From Medakamo hakoo (taxonomy: Eukaryota > Chlorophyta > Trebouxiophyceae > Coccomyxaceae): DNA of 64,000 bases. A program made the position numbers and the translations under genes. The DNA lies in the NCBI GenBank assembly GCA_026636295.1, contig CP089450.1, positions 62,001 through 126,000 of the forward strand. The letters are read 5' to 3'. The notes under the pieces were generated by a model, which had not been told where the DNA came from, ran no database searches, and saw only the letters and a list, made by a program, of their open reading frames with translations. Shown here piece by piece: positions 18,653 through 28,874 of the stretch (its first letter is position 1; each line of letters opens with the position of its first letter).

Positions 18653-19909
18653 ATGCCCGCCCCGCCCGACCAGCACCCCGCCCGGCCCGGCCGCACGGCC
18701 GCCGACGTGCCCGCCTTCCAGTCGCTGGACGACCTGGAACGCCTGGCGACGGGCGTCCTGCCGCCCATGGTGCTCAACTATTACGCGTCAGGCGCCGAGG
18801 ACGAGGCCACGCTCGCGGACAACCGGGCGGCCTGGCGCCGGTGGCGCATCCTGCCCCGCGTGATGGTGGACGTGCGGACCGTCGACACGCGCGTCGCCCT
18901 GTTCGGCGCCACGCTGGCGGCGCCCATCCTGGTCGCGCCCATGGCCATGCAACGCCTGGCGCACCCGGACGGGGAGGCCGCCATGGCGGGCGCGGCGGTC
19001 GACGCCGGGCTGTCCATGGTCGTGTCCACGATGGGCACCGCGTCGCTGGAGGAGGTCGCGGCCGCGGCGCGCGCGGCCGCCGCCGCCCGCCCGGCCGCGT
19101 CCCCGCCGCCGCCGCCCCTCCTCTTCCAGCTGTACGTGACCCGGGACCGGGACTTCACAGCCTCGCTGGTCCGCCGGGCGGCGGACGCGGGGTACGCGGC
19201 CGTCGTCGTCACGGTGGACGTGCCGGTGCTGGGCAAGCGCGAGGCGGACGAGCGGTCTGGCTTTGCCCTGCCGCCGGGCCTGCGCCTGGCCAACCTGGAA
19301 GGCCTGGCAGACGGCGCCGCCGCGGCCGCGCCGGGCGGCGGCGGGGCGTCGTCCGCGTCCGCGGGCGCGGCGGCGTCCACCGCGCCGGACGGCTCCCGCC
19401 TGGCGGCCCTCTTCCAGCGGTCCATCGACGCGGGCCTGACCTGGGCCTTTGTGGCCTGGTTGAAGGGGGTCACGCCCCTGCCCGTCTGGGTCAAGGGCGT
19501 GCTGGCGCCGGACGACGCCCTGCTCGCCCTGGCCGCGGGCGTGGACGGCATCGTCGTCTCCAACCACGGCGGCCGCCAGCTGGACGGCGCCCCCGCCGCG
19601 GCGGACTGCGTGCGCCCCATCGCCGCGGCCGTGCGCCGCCGCGTCCCCGTCTGGGTCGACGGCGGCGTGCGCCGCGGCGCGGACGTCCTGCGCGCCCTGG
19701 CCCTGGGCGCGGACGGCGTGCTGCTGGGCCGCCCCGCCCTGTACGGCCTGGCCCTGGGCGGCCGGGCGGGCGCGGCGGCGGCGCTGCGGACGCTGGCGGA
19801 CGAGCTGGGGCGGGCGATGGCGCTGGCGGGCGCGCCGACCCTGGCGGCCGCGCGGCGGGTGGGCCTGCTGGGGCCGGGCGACGCGCCGGCCGTGTCCAGC
19901 CGGCTGTGA
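18653..19909 (+). CDS. FMN-dependent 2-hydroxyacid oxidase (glycolate-oxidase-like), peroxisomal
   Basis: An intronless 418-residue flavoenzyme of the alpha-hydroxyacid oxidase family, which oxidises glycolate or lactate to the 2-oxoacid; in plants this is photorespiration. Family landmarks: VLNYYASGAEDEATL, LAAPILVAPMAMQRLAHPDGE, STMGTASLEEV, LLFQLYVTRDR, VVTVDVPVLGKREAD, VKGVLAPDDAL, the active-site SNHGGRQLDGAP (about residue 302) and the FMN phosphate-binding DGGVRRGADVLRALALGADGV. A 30-residue Ala/Gly-rich insertion interrupts the region after NLEGLADG. The last three residues, SRL, form a recognised peroxisome targeting signal 1. Substrate (glycolate against lactate) cannot be decided by eye. 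The ATG at 18653 precedes the first conserved residues. Confidence 0.9.
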   Translation: MPAPPDQHPARPGRTAADVPAFQSLDDLERLATGVLPPMVLNYYASGAEDEATLADNRAAWRRWRILPRVMVDVRTVDTRVALFGATLAAPILVAPMAMQRLAHPDGEAAMAGAAVDAGLSMVVSTMGTASLEEVAAAARAAAAARPAASPPPPPLLFQLYVTRDRDFTASLVRRAADAGYAAVVVTVDVPVLGKREADERSGFALPPGLRLANLEGLADGAAAAAPGGGGASSASAGAAASTAPDGSRLAALFQRSIDAGLTWAFVAWLKGVTPLPVWVKGVLAPDDALLALAAGVDGIVVSNHGGRQLDGAPAAADCVRPIAAAVRRRVPVWVDGGVRRGADVLRALALGADGVLLGRPALYGLALGGRAGAAAALRTLADELGRAMALAGAPTLAAARRVGLLGPGDAPAVSSRL

Positions 19910-19967
19910 TGATGTAGACATGAGAAGTCAGTGTGTGTGTGCGTGTCACAAGGGCACACCCCTCCTC

Positions 19968-22204
19968 TCACGCCTCCTCCTCCGTCCCCGCCTCCGCCAC
20001 TTCGACCAGCCCCAGCTCGCCGACCTGGCCGCCCGCGGCGCACGCGGGCGCGCCCGTCAGCAAGTCCTGCCCCGCCGCCGTCTTCGGGAACGCGATGACA
20101 TCCCGGATGGACGGCGCGCCCGCCAGCAGCATGACCAGGCGATCCAGGCCAAAGGCAAAGCCGCCGTGCGGGGGCGCGCCCGCGTCCAGGGCGTCCAGCA
20201 GGAAGCCAAACTGGGCGGCGCATGCGGCCGGGTCGAGGCCGACCGCGGCAAAGACCGCGCGCTGGACGTCCGCCCGGTAGATGCGCAGGGAGCCGCCCGC
20301 GATTTCGACGCCGTTGTACACCAGGTCGTACGCCCGGGCGGTCGCGGCCCGCAGGGCGGCGGGGTCGTCCGCCGCGGACACGCCGGGCGGCAGGGCGGGC
20401 GCCGTGAACGGGTGGTGCAGCGCGACCAGGCGCGTGCTGCCGTCGTCGCCCTCCGCCTCCTCAAACATGGGAAAGTCCGTCACCCACAGCAGGGCGTGCG
20501 CGCCCGCGGGGATGAGCCCCAGCTCCTTGGCCAGGTGCTGGCGGACCTTGTCCAGGGCGGCGTGCGTCACGTGCGCGGGCCCGGCGGCCAGCAGGATGAG
20601 GTCGCCCGGCCCCGCGCCGAGCGCGTCGATCAGGGCCGCCGCCTGGCCGTCGGCCAGCCCCTCCCGGAAGGGCTTGGCCGCGTCGAGACTCGCGCCGTCG
20701 GCGCCCACGCGGGCGTGGACGAGGCCGCCCGCTCCCGCAGACACGGCGGCGGCGCAGACGTCGCCGCCCGGCTTCAGCCGGGCGTTGGACACCTTGGCCG
20801 CGCCGTCGGCCGCGGGCAGGACGAGGGCCTTGACCATGCCGCCCGCGTCCAGGGCGCCCGACAGGACGCGGAAGCCGCACCCCGCCAGCACGGCCGACAC
20901 GTCGACGTGCTCCAGGCCGTACCGCGTGTCCGGCTTGTCGCACCCGTACCGGGCCATGGCGTCGGCGTAGGTGAGGCGCGGGAAGGGCGTCGCGAGCGCC
21001 GCCGCGCCGCCCGCGCCGGGCACGCCCGCGCCCGCCGCCGCCTGGAAGACCGCGACGGTCAGGCGTTCCGCTAGGTCCATGAGCGCCTCCTCGTCCATGA
21101 ACGCGGCTTCCACGTCCAGCTGCGTGAACTCGGGCTGGCGGTCGGCGCGCAGGTCTTCATCCCGGAAGCAGCGGGCGACCTGGTAGTAGCGCTCGACCCC
21201 GCCGCACACCAGCAGCTGCTTGAACAGCTGCGGGGATTGGGGGAGGGCGTACCAGGACCCGCGCTGGAGGCGGGAGGGAACCAGGAAATCGCGCGCGCCC
21301 TCGGGCGTGGACCGGCACAGCATGGGCGTCTCCACCTCGATGAACGCTTCGGCCTCGAGGAAGCGGCGCGCCGCGCGCACGAGCGCGGCGCGCAGCCGCA
21401 GGTTGCCCGCCATCGCCGGGCGCCGCAAGTCCAGGACCCGGTGCTTCAGGCGCACTTCCTCTGACAGGGTGGCGTCCTCGTCGGCGGGGAGGAAGGGCAG
21501 GCCCTTGGAGACGCGGTTGAGGAGGGACACCTGTGTTGGGTGTGTGTGTGTGGAGGGAGAGCGGGTCGTGAGAGGTGGGAGGCTAGCGTGCGCGGGCCAC
21601 GCCGCTGCTCTTCCTCCCGCACGCCACCCACCCACCACGCGCTCCTCCTCGCCCCCCAAACACACTACTAACGCACCTGCTCCGCCACCAACTCCACGTC
21701 ACCCGTCGGCATTTTGGGGTTGGGGTCTTTCCGGGGCCGCAGCGTGCCCGTGACTTGGACGACGAATTCGGCGCGCAGGCGCTCGAGGGCAGCGGCCGCG
21801 TCCGCGGCGCCAGCACCGCCCTCGCCCTCGTCCGCCGATACGACCTGCAGTAAACCAGTCGCATCACGCACATCAACAAAAGTTTTCCCACCAAGGGCCC
21901 GCGCCCGGTGCACCCAGCCGGCAACCGTGATGGTGCGGCCGACGTCGGCCAGGCCGAGCTTGCCCGCGTCCGCGGTCCGGCCCGCCCACACCATGTCCCG
22001 CGTCACTTCGCCCGGCGGGGTAGTGGATGTAGGGGTGGGTGCGGTCGTCATGGCGGCGGGGCGGGTTCTGAGCAGGGCCCGGCTGGGCGTGTGGAGCGTG
22101 CGCAGCGAGTGCGGCGGCGGCGGCGGAGCTAGCCGGCCGCATGCGGACGCTGCTGTCGTCGTTCCCGCCACAGCCGGGCGGCCGGCGCCGACGCTGCGCA
22201 ACAT
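19968..22204 (-). CDS. DARS2: Aspartyl-tRNA synthetase, bacterial/organellar type
   Basis: Two exons (22204-21677 and 21530-19968, phase 0) encode about 696 residues. It charges tRNA-Asp, presumably in mitochondria and/or plastids. The presequence starts [14 protein letters not shown]. The OB-fold anticodon-binding part has [32 protein letters not shown]. Catalytic class II motifs are visible: motif 1 ([20 protein letters not shown]), motif 2 ([20 protein letters not shown]) and motif 3 ([13 protein letters not shown]). The region between motifs 2 and 3 has the GAD-type insertion expected for the bacterial form. The Asn-type or discriminating specificity cannot be told. The intron ends in GAGCAG|GTGCGT and ACACAG|GTG. 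Convergent with the glycolate-oxidase-like gene (58 bp apart). Confidence 0.92.
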
Positions 22205-22670
22205 GGCGGCAGCGAGGCAGTAGACGCGTGTCACGACGCCGCGGTGGCGTGTGGGCATGCGCTGGAGGGAAGAGAGAGAGGGAGAGAGCGCGGGCTGCTC
22301 TTGTCTCCCCTGTGTTGATGGAGCGAGTGGGGCGAGCGAGCGAGCGTCGACCTCGACCTCCAGCGACGGTGTTTCGCTGGAGGACACAGAGTCTCTCCTC
22401 GTCCCCGGCCCGCCCTGGGCCCAGCACCACCGGCCCTCCCTGTACGCCACGAGATCCATGGTTTTTTCTTTGTGTCGTTTCGTTTTTTTTTTCACGCCTC
22501 CACGCCGTGGCGGCGGGCGGGCGGCCACGGCGCGCTACCAGCCGACGCCACCGGCCATGGCCACCAGCAGCCGCGTCCAGGCCAGGCGCGCGTGCCGCCA
22601 GCCCGCCGCCGCCGCCGCCCCCGCCGCCGCCGCCGCCCGCCGCCACCACCGCTGCTGCAGCCCACCCTCT
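22205..22670. other. Intergenic region
   Basis: The 5' flank of the AspRS gene and 3' flank of the DnaJ gene. It contains a GAGAGGGAGAGAG stretch near 22270, a T-run at 22483-22491 and a (CCG)n tract near 22600-22640. No gene was seen. Confidence 0.5.
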
Positions 22671-24051
22671 CTAAAGCTCGTCCTTGCCGTCGACCCCCCA
22701 TCGAAAGTGCTCGCGCACCACGGCCGCTTGCTTGTCGGTCAGGGTGCGCGGGAAGGAGACGGTGTAGTGGACGTGCAGGTCGCCGTGCGTGGCCGGCGAA
22801 GGCTTCGGCGGCGGAGACCGCGGATCGGTCCGGCCCTTGACGCGCCCCGCCCGGGGCATGCCCTCGCCACGGACGGTGATGGTCTGGCCCGGCCGGGTCA
22901 CGCCGGCGGACGCCAGGCGGACCGGGTGGCCGTCCAAGTGCGGGACGCTCCGGTCAAAGCCGACGAGCGCCTCGCCCAGGCTGATGGTCGCGTTCAGGTG
23001 GAGGTCGTCGCCGTCCCGGGCAAAGGTGGCGTGCGGCGCCGGGTCCAGGACGAGGACCAGGTCGCCGGGCTCGCCGTCCACTTCCGGCTCGCCCTCCTCG
23101 AAAAACCGGATCTCCTCGCCCGCGGCCGACCCGGGCTGGACGGTCACGGACAGCTCCTTCCGCTCCGGTTCGAAGCCCACCGCCGGGCAGTCGTCGCACT
23201 CCTCGGTCGTGAATTGTTGGTACATGCCCGGGCCCAGCTGCCGCGTCACGACGCGGGCGCGGCAGTTGCACTTGCGCGTGCCTTCGGCGGGCACGACGGC
23301 GAGCTTGACCCGCGTCAGGTTGAGGACCGCGCCGGTGTACAGGTCTTCCAGGCTGACTTCCAGGGGCATGCGCACGTCCGACCCGCGCCGGACTTCGGGT
23401 TCCTCAGGGAAGCCGCCGCCAAAGCCGCCAAACCCGAAAAACTGGGAAAAAATGTCGGCGGGGCCGCGCGCGCCAAACCCGCCACCACCGCTCCCTCCCT
23501 GCGCGGCGTGCTGCTTCACGCCTTCCTCACCGAACCGGTCGTAGATGCGGCGCGTCTCTTCATTGGACAGCACCTCATACGCCGCGTTGATGTCGGCGAA
23601 CTTGGCCGCGGCCGCCGCTTTTTCGTCTTCGTTGCCCGTCACCTTGTCCGGGTGGAATTGCAGGGCCAGCTTGCGGTACGCCCGCTTGATTTGGGCGTCG
23701 CCCGCGCCGCGCGGGACGCCCAGGATGTTGTAGAAATTGCGGCTGAGGGGGGGTGGGGGTGGGGGTGGGGTGTGTGTGTTTTTTTTGGAAGAGGTTGGAT
23801 GGGATGAGAGAGACGAGGCCGCAGACAGAGGTGGTGGGCATGGATGGGAGAGGGGGCCGGGCGGGAGGTTGAAAAAAACGCGAGCAAGCAGTGGCTTTCC
23901 CCGGCCCGCTCGCACGACCAGGCCGGGGTCGAGCAATCCCCACGCATCCTTCATTGCATGTCCTCTCCACTCACCTGGCCTCCACGAGCGCCGCGCCCGC
24001 CAGCAGCAGCAGGGCTGCCAGGGAGCGGAGCAGGCCGCGCCGGCAGAGCAT
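22671..24051 (-). CDS. DNAJB11: ER-lumenal DnaJ co-chaperone ending in KDEL (ERdj3-like)
   Basis: Two exons (24051-23975 and 23742-22671, phase 2) encode 382 residues. Exon 1 is almost entirely a signal peptide (MLCRRGLLRSLAALLLLAGA). Exon 2 begins with the J domain (NFYNILGVPRGAGDAQIKRA, then HPDK as the HPD motif), followed by a G/F-rich stretch (FFGFGGFGGGF). The substrate-binding domain contains a Cys cluster (KCNCRARVV and ECDDCPAVG). The protein ends in KDEL, the classical ER retrieval signal. Such proteins deliver clients to BiP. Human DNAJB11 lacks this exact tail, so the KDEL is a neat confirmation of location. Start and joint are both supported by phase. The gene is divergent from lysyl-tRNA synthetase. 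Confidence 0.92.
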
Positions 24052-24382
24052 TCGTTCTCGCGCGCCGAGAGAAAGAGAGCTTACGCAGGAGACGATGTGC
24101 GGCAGCCTGGCCGCCCACGGCTCAGGGGACAGGGGACCAGGACGGTGCCGCGCGATGGGGCACTGCGTCGCTTTTGGAAGGGGCGCGCCCGCTCGTCTCT
24201 GTTTTAGTCCGATCGCTGTGCGTCGACGTGTGTTGCGAGAGTGGTGGTGCGGCCCGCCCACTCGACCGCGCGCGCGCTCACACCCCCCTTCCTCTGCCTC
24301 TCCGCCTGGGAAACGGGAAGCACGCACACAGAAGTTGCGCGCACGGCGCGCCCACTCCTTCCCCTTCCCCCACACCACCACC

Positions 24383-26589
24383 ATGGCCGACTACGTCCTC
24401 CCGGACAAGTGGAGCGAGGACCTGCTGGACGAGGCGGGCCAGCCCATGAGCAAGAGGTGTGAGGGGAGAGTGGGTCGAGCGTGCGGCCCGAGCGCGCGGC
24501 GTTGGCTGGCCCGCCGATGCGTGCCCGCACGCGCCTGCCTGCCGCTCTTCAATCGCGCACTGCTGCTGCGCGGCAGGCGGGGTCCATGCCCGCGCCATCG
24601 CCGGCCGCTGGGCGATGAGCTGCTCCTCGTGCGCCGCGCGCTCGGCACTCCTGACGCGGCACGGGCGGCCGCCGCAGCGTGTTTGTCTTTCGCGCGCCCA
24701 CTCTCTCTCACACAATCCGCCCCACCACACACCCCCGCCACAACAGCGAGTTCAAGAAGCGGGTCAAGAACGCGGAGCTGGCCAAGCGCAAAGCCGAGAA
24801 AAAGGTGAGAGGGTTGTGGAGGCGGGAGAGGGAGGGCGTGTGCGGCGCGAGTGTTTTCGCGCGGCGCGCGCGCCATCGGCGGGGCCGGGCTGCGTGCGCT
24901 CACCCCCCCCCCCCCCGACCCCTTCCCCCACCCGCTCCCACAACGCACACACAGGCCGCCGCCCCGCCCAAGCCCGCCGCCGCCCCGAAAGCCGACGGCC
25001 TTGTGGCCGACGAAGAGGAAGACCTGGACCCCACCCAGTACTTTGAAGCCCGCAGCCGCGCCGTCGCGGCCGAGCGCGCGGCCGGGCGCAACCCGTACCC
25101 CCACAAGTTCGACACGTCCTCCGACATCCGGGCGTTTGTGGCCCGGTACGGCGACGCCATCGAGCCGGGGACCCAGCTGGACGGCGAGGTCGCCTCCCTG
25201 GCCGGCCGCGTCTACGCCAAGCGCGGCCAGGGCAAGCTCGTCTTCTTCGACCTGAAAGCCGACGGCGCCAAAGTCCAGGTCATGGCCGACCCCCGGCACC
25301 TGGACGGCGGCCTGGACGGCTTCGCGGCGGCCATGGCCTCCTTCAAGCGGGGCGACATCGTGGGCGTGACCGGCACGCCCGGCAAGTCCAAGCGCGGCGA
25401 GCTGTCCCTGTTTGCGGCGGCCATCAGCCCGCTCGCGCCCTGCCTGCGGTCCCTGCCCGTCCGGGGCCTGGTCAACCCGGAGACGCGCTACCGCCAGCGG
25501 TACTTGGACCTGCTCATCAACCCCAAGGTCCGGTCCGTCTTCGAGACGCGGGCGGCCATCATCCGGTACGTGCGGGCCTTCCTGGACGGCCGCGGCTTCA
25601 TGGAGGTGGAGACGCCGATGATGAACGCGATCCCGGGCGGCGCGACCGCGCGCCCGTTTGAGACGTGGCACAACGACCTGGGCCTGAAGCTGTACATGCG
25701 CGTCGCGCCCGAGCTGTACCTGAAGATGCTGGTCGTCGGCGGGGTGGACCGCGTCTACGAGATCGGCCGCCAGTTCCGCAACGAGTGCATCGACCTGACC
25801 CACAACCCGGAGTTCACGACGTGCGAGTTTTACCAGGCGTACGCGGACTACAACGACCTGATGGACATGACGGAGGCCATGGTGTCCGGCATGGTCAAGG
25901 CCATCACCGGCGGCTACGTCATCCAGTACCACGCCGACGGGCCCGGGTCCGACCCCGTGACCATCGACTTTTCGCCGCCCTGGCGCCGCATCCCCATGGT
26001 GGCGGGCCTGGAAGCCGCGCTGGGCGTGGCCCTGCCGACCGAGTTTGAGTCGGAGGCCGCGCGCGCCACCCTGGACCGGCTGTGCGTGGAGAAGGGCGTC
26101 GACTGCGCGCCGCCCCGGTCCGCCGCCCGGCTGCTGGACAAGCTGGTCGGCGAGTTCCTGGAGTCCCAGCTCGTCTCGCCCGGCTTCATCTGCGACCACC
26201 CGCAGGTCATGTCCCCGCTCGCCAAGTGGCACCGCACCGCGCCCGGCCTGACCGAACGCTTCGAACTGTTCGTCAACTGCCGGGAGGTGTGCAACGCGTA
26301 CACGGAGCTGAACGACCCCGTCACGCAGCGGGGCCTGTTTGCGGCGCAGGCCGCGGCCAAGGCGGGCGGCGACGACGAGGCCATGGCCGTGGACGAGGGC
26401 TTCCTCACGGCGCTGGAGTATGGCCTGCCGCCGACGGGCGGGTGGGGCATGGGCATCGACCGCATGACCATGCTGCTGGCGGACGTGAACAACATCAAGG
26501 AGGTGCTGTTCTTCCCGGCCATGCGGCCGGAGCAGGGTGGTGGGGGTGGGGAGGGTGCGGCGTCGTCGCCGGACAAAGCGGCGGCGTGA
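24383..26589 (+). CDS. KARS1: Lysyl-tRNA synthetase, class II, cytosolic type
   Basis: Three exons (24383-24456, 24747-24804 and 24955-26589) encode 588 residues. It attaches lysine to tRNA-Lys in the cytosol. Residues about 20-60 form a Lys-rich N-terminal extension ([19 protein letters not shown]), typical of eukaryotic LysRS. Then come the OB fold ([21 protein letters not shown]), motif 1 ([20 protein letters not shown]), motif 2 ([20 protein letters not shown]) and motif 3 ([20 protein letters not shown]). Splice joints: AG|GTGTGA with CAACAG|C (phase 2), and AAG|GTGAGA with CACACAG|G (phase 0). The C-terminus ends SSPDKAAA. An organellar form could come from another start, but no transit peptide is seen here. 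Confidence 0.95.
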
Positions 26590-26677
26590 GGGGGAGGGAG
26601 GGGGGGACTGAGTGGTGGGAGCGGGGGTGTGTGTCGAAGCGAGCGCGCGCGCGTTTTTTTCCTTTGTCTTCCTTTGG

Positions 26678-28738
26678 CTACTTTCCAACGCCCACGTCCG
26701 CTCTCACAGCCAGCCCACCGCCCAGCTCGGCCTCAGCCGCAACGTCCAAGTCTAGGGTGACGGCCAAGCCGCCGGGCGAGCGCACGGCCACAGCCGCCGG
26801 CAGTCGAAACAGCGCGCGCGCCTGCCCGCTGGTCCAGGTCGAGGCGCCGCCCGCCGCGTCGTACTCGACCCAGAAGACCAGGGCGTCGATGGACGAGGCA
26901 CCAGCTGTGGCCGTCAGCACCGCCCGACCCTCCAGCCGGGCGGGCAAGCTCCCGACGGCGTGGAAATCCGCGAGCGCCGCCACGCCACCACCCAGCGCCG
27001 CGCGGTCCGTCACCTCCCGGAACGCACCGACCTGCGCCTCCACGGGCCGGCACGGCGCCAGCCACCGACCTTTCCTCTCACCGCTCGCGGCATCAAAGGG
27101 CGCCATGTCCACGCCCGCGACGGAGCCGACGGGCCCAGCCGTGCGGGCCAAGTCCGGCGCGGCCGCGCCGACGACCATCACGCGCGCGCCGGCCGGGCAC
27201 ACCGCCGCGTGCGTGGCCAACGCGCCCGCCGCGATCAGTGCAGCTCGGTCGCGCAGGAGCCGCAGCAGCGCTTCCCAGGGCGGGCGCCCGTCTGTGGACC
27301 GGTAGTGCGGTTCGGCGACGAGCAGCGTGGCGGGCGGGCGTGGGCGTGGTGGGGGGAGCGTGCGCACGACCTCGACAGTTGGCGCGACCGCCCGCACCGC
27401 GGCCGCGGCCGCCGCGCTGGAGCTCACCACAGCCGTCACAGACGCACAGACCCTTGCCACCAGGGCCGGCAGCGGGCCGTCGCCCAGGGTGAGGGCGTGC
27501 TTTGAGGCGGGCGCGGCGTGCGCGACCGCCGCGGCCAAGGCGGCCGCCCGGTCGGCGCTCGCGGCCAGGCCGCCGCCAGCCGGCGCGTACGCGCCAGCCA
27601 GGCTGGTGGGCTGTTCACAGACGACGCCGTCGACGTCGATCACGCGCACACTCAAATCTGCGGGGCCATACTCGACCTCCACGGTGAGGGAGGCGGTCGG
27701 CGGGCCGGCGCCAGGCGGCACCCAGCACGCCCGCCAGTGATCCGAAAAACTGGCGCGGCCACCCCCCCTGACCCAGGCCGGCGTCGTGTCTAGCCGCACG
27801 CGCCCATCCGGCGTCAGGTCGACCTCCCACCAGAGCGCCAGGGCGTCGACGGGCGGCGGCGGCGGCGGTCCTGCACGCAGCCGCACCTCTGTCCGCGCGC
27901 GCCCGCGCGCGCCGCCCGGCCGGGTCAGGTCCACCTCCAAAACCACGGTCGCCGGGCCGGCGGGCGTGACGCCCAGCCTGTCTAAATGGAGGGGGCGGGG
28001 CACGGGGTCGCCTCCCAGGCCGGCGGGCGTGCCGCACCAGGCGGTGCCATCCCAGCGGGCGCGCAGGTCAGGGCAGGCGATGGGCTGGGCAAGCACGCGC
28101 CCCCTCGCCGGAATGGCCACGCCGCCCGGCGCCAGGAGCCGGGCGCCGACATCGACGGCCGTGGGCAAGGCGCCCTCACCCAACAACAAGCTGTCCAAAA
28201 TTTCGGCGACGACGACGTCCGCCCGGCGGGGCAGGGACGCGCCCCCTCCCCCGCCAACCTCGACCTCCTCGGACCGGCCCGCTCGGACGGAGATGGCGTG
28301 GCCGCAACCCGCGAGCGCGACCGTCTGCCGTGCCAGCTCCACCATGGGTGGAAACTGGTCGACGGCGACGACGGACACGTCCGTCGCCCCAGCCGCCGCC
28401 GCCGCCCGGGCGGCCAGGACCGCCAGCAGCCCCGTGCCTGTTCCGATGTCCAGAATGAGCGGTGAGCGCTGCCCGCTCTCCACGACGGCTGACACGACGG
28501 CAGTCAGAGCCGCTGCGTACGCCTCGGCACGAGGCCTGTCGTGCAGCATGTCTGCGTACAGGGAGAAAGCCAGGGCGTCGGCCACGGCGGCGGACGCGGA
28601 GGCGTCGGCACGGCCGCCGTCGTCATCGCTGCCAGAGGTCGAGGTTGCACTGCCGCTGCTGCTGCGCCGGCCGCCGCCGTCGCCGCCCACCACCACCCAC
28701 TCCGGCACGCCCTGGGCGGACAGGCGCTGGACGAACAT
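26678..28738 (-). CDS. PRMT7: Protein arginine methyltransferase 7
   Basis: Intronless, 686 residues, close to the usual PRMT7 length, with two tandem methyltransferase-like halves. PRMT7 makes monomethyl-arginine on histones and other proteins. First half: SLYADMLHDRPRAEAY, motif I LDIGTGTGLLAVLAAR, post-I VVAVDQFPPM, the double-E loop VAEILDSLLLGEGALP and the THW-like SDHWRACWVPPG. The second half is degenerate, with only a weak SAM-binding-like GDGPLPALVARV, as is usual for PRMT7. The ATG at 28738 (MFVQRLSAQGVPEWVV) aligns with the family N-terminus, and nothing upstream in frame looks coding. Head-to-head with the CtpA gene, 136 bp apart. Confidence 0.9.
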   Translation of the reverse strand: MFVQRLSAQGVPEWVVVGGDGGGRRSSSGSATSTSGSDDDGGRADASASAAVADALAFSLYADMLHDRPRAEAYAAALTAVVSAVVESGQRSPLILDIGTGTGLLAVLAARAAAAAGATDVSVVAVDQFPPMVELARQTVALAGCGHAISVRAGRSEEVEVGGGGGASLPRRADVVVAEILDSLLLGEGALPTAVDVGARLLAPGGVAIPARGRVLAQPIACPDLRARWDGTAWCGTPAGLGGDPVPRPLHLDRLGVTPAGPATVVLEVDLTRPGGARGRARTEVRLRAGPPPPPPVDALALWWEVDLTPDGRVRLDTTPAWVRGGGRASFSDHWRACWVPPGAGPPTASLTVEVEYGPADLSVRVIDVDGVVCEQPTSLAGAYAPAGGGLAASADRAAALAAAVAHAAPASKHALTLGDGPLPALVARVCASVTAVVSSSAAAAAAVRAVAPTVEVVRTLPPPRPRPPATLLVAEPHYRSTDGRPPWEALLRLLRDRAALIAAGALATHAAVCPAGARVMVVGAAAPDLARTAGPVGSVAGVDMAPFDAASGERKGRWLAPCRPVEAQVGAFREVTDRAALGGGVAALADFHAVGSLPARLEGRAVLTATAGASSIDALVFWVEYDAAGGASTWTSGQARALFRLPAAVAVRSPGGLAVTLDLDVAAEAELGGGLAVRADVGVGK

Positions 28739-28874
28739 CGCGCTGAGCACCCGGGCGCCTTGGCCCGCGGAGATGCTGTTACTAGCGTGAATGAAAATGC
28801 AAAATGAGGCGCCGACGCATGCGCGGTTCTCGTCGCAGACGCAAGTCCGTGAGGAGGGCGCGCGCGCGAAAACA
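28739..28874. promoter_or_regulatory. Short shared promoter between PRMT7 and CtpA genes
   Basis: Only 136 bp separate the divergent start codons. No TATA box is visible; a short AT-richer stretch (ATGAAAATGCAAAATGA) lies near 28790-28806. Confidence 0.5.
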
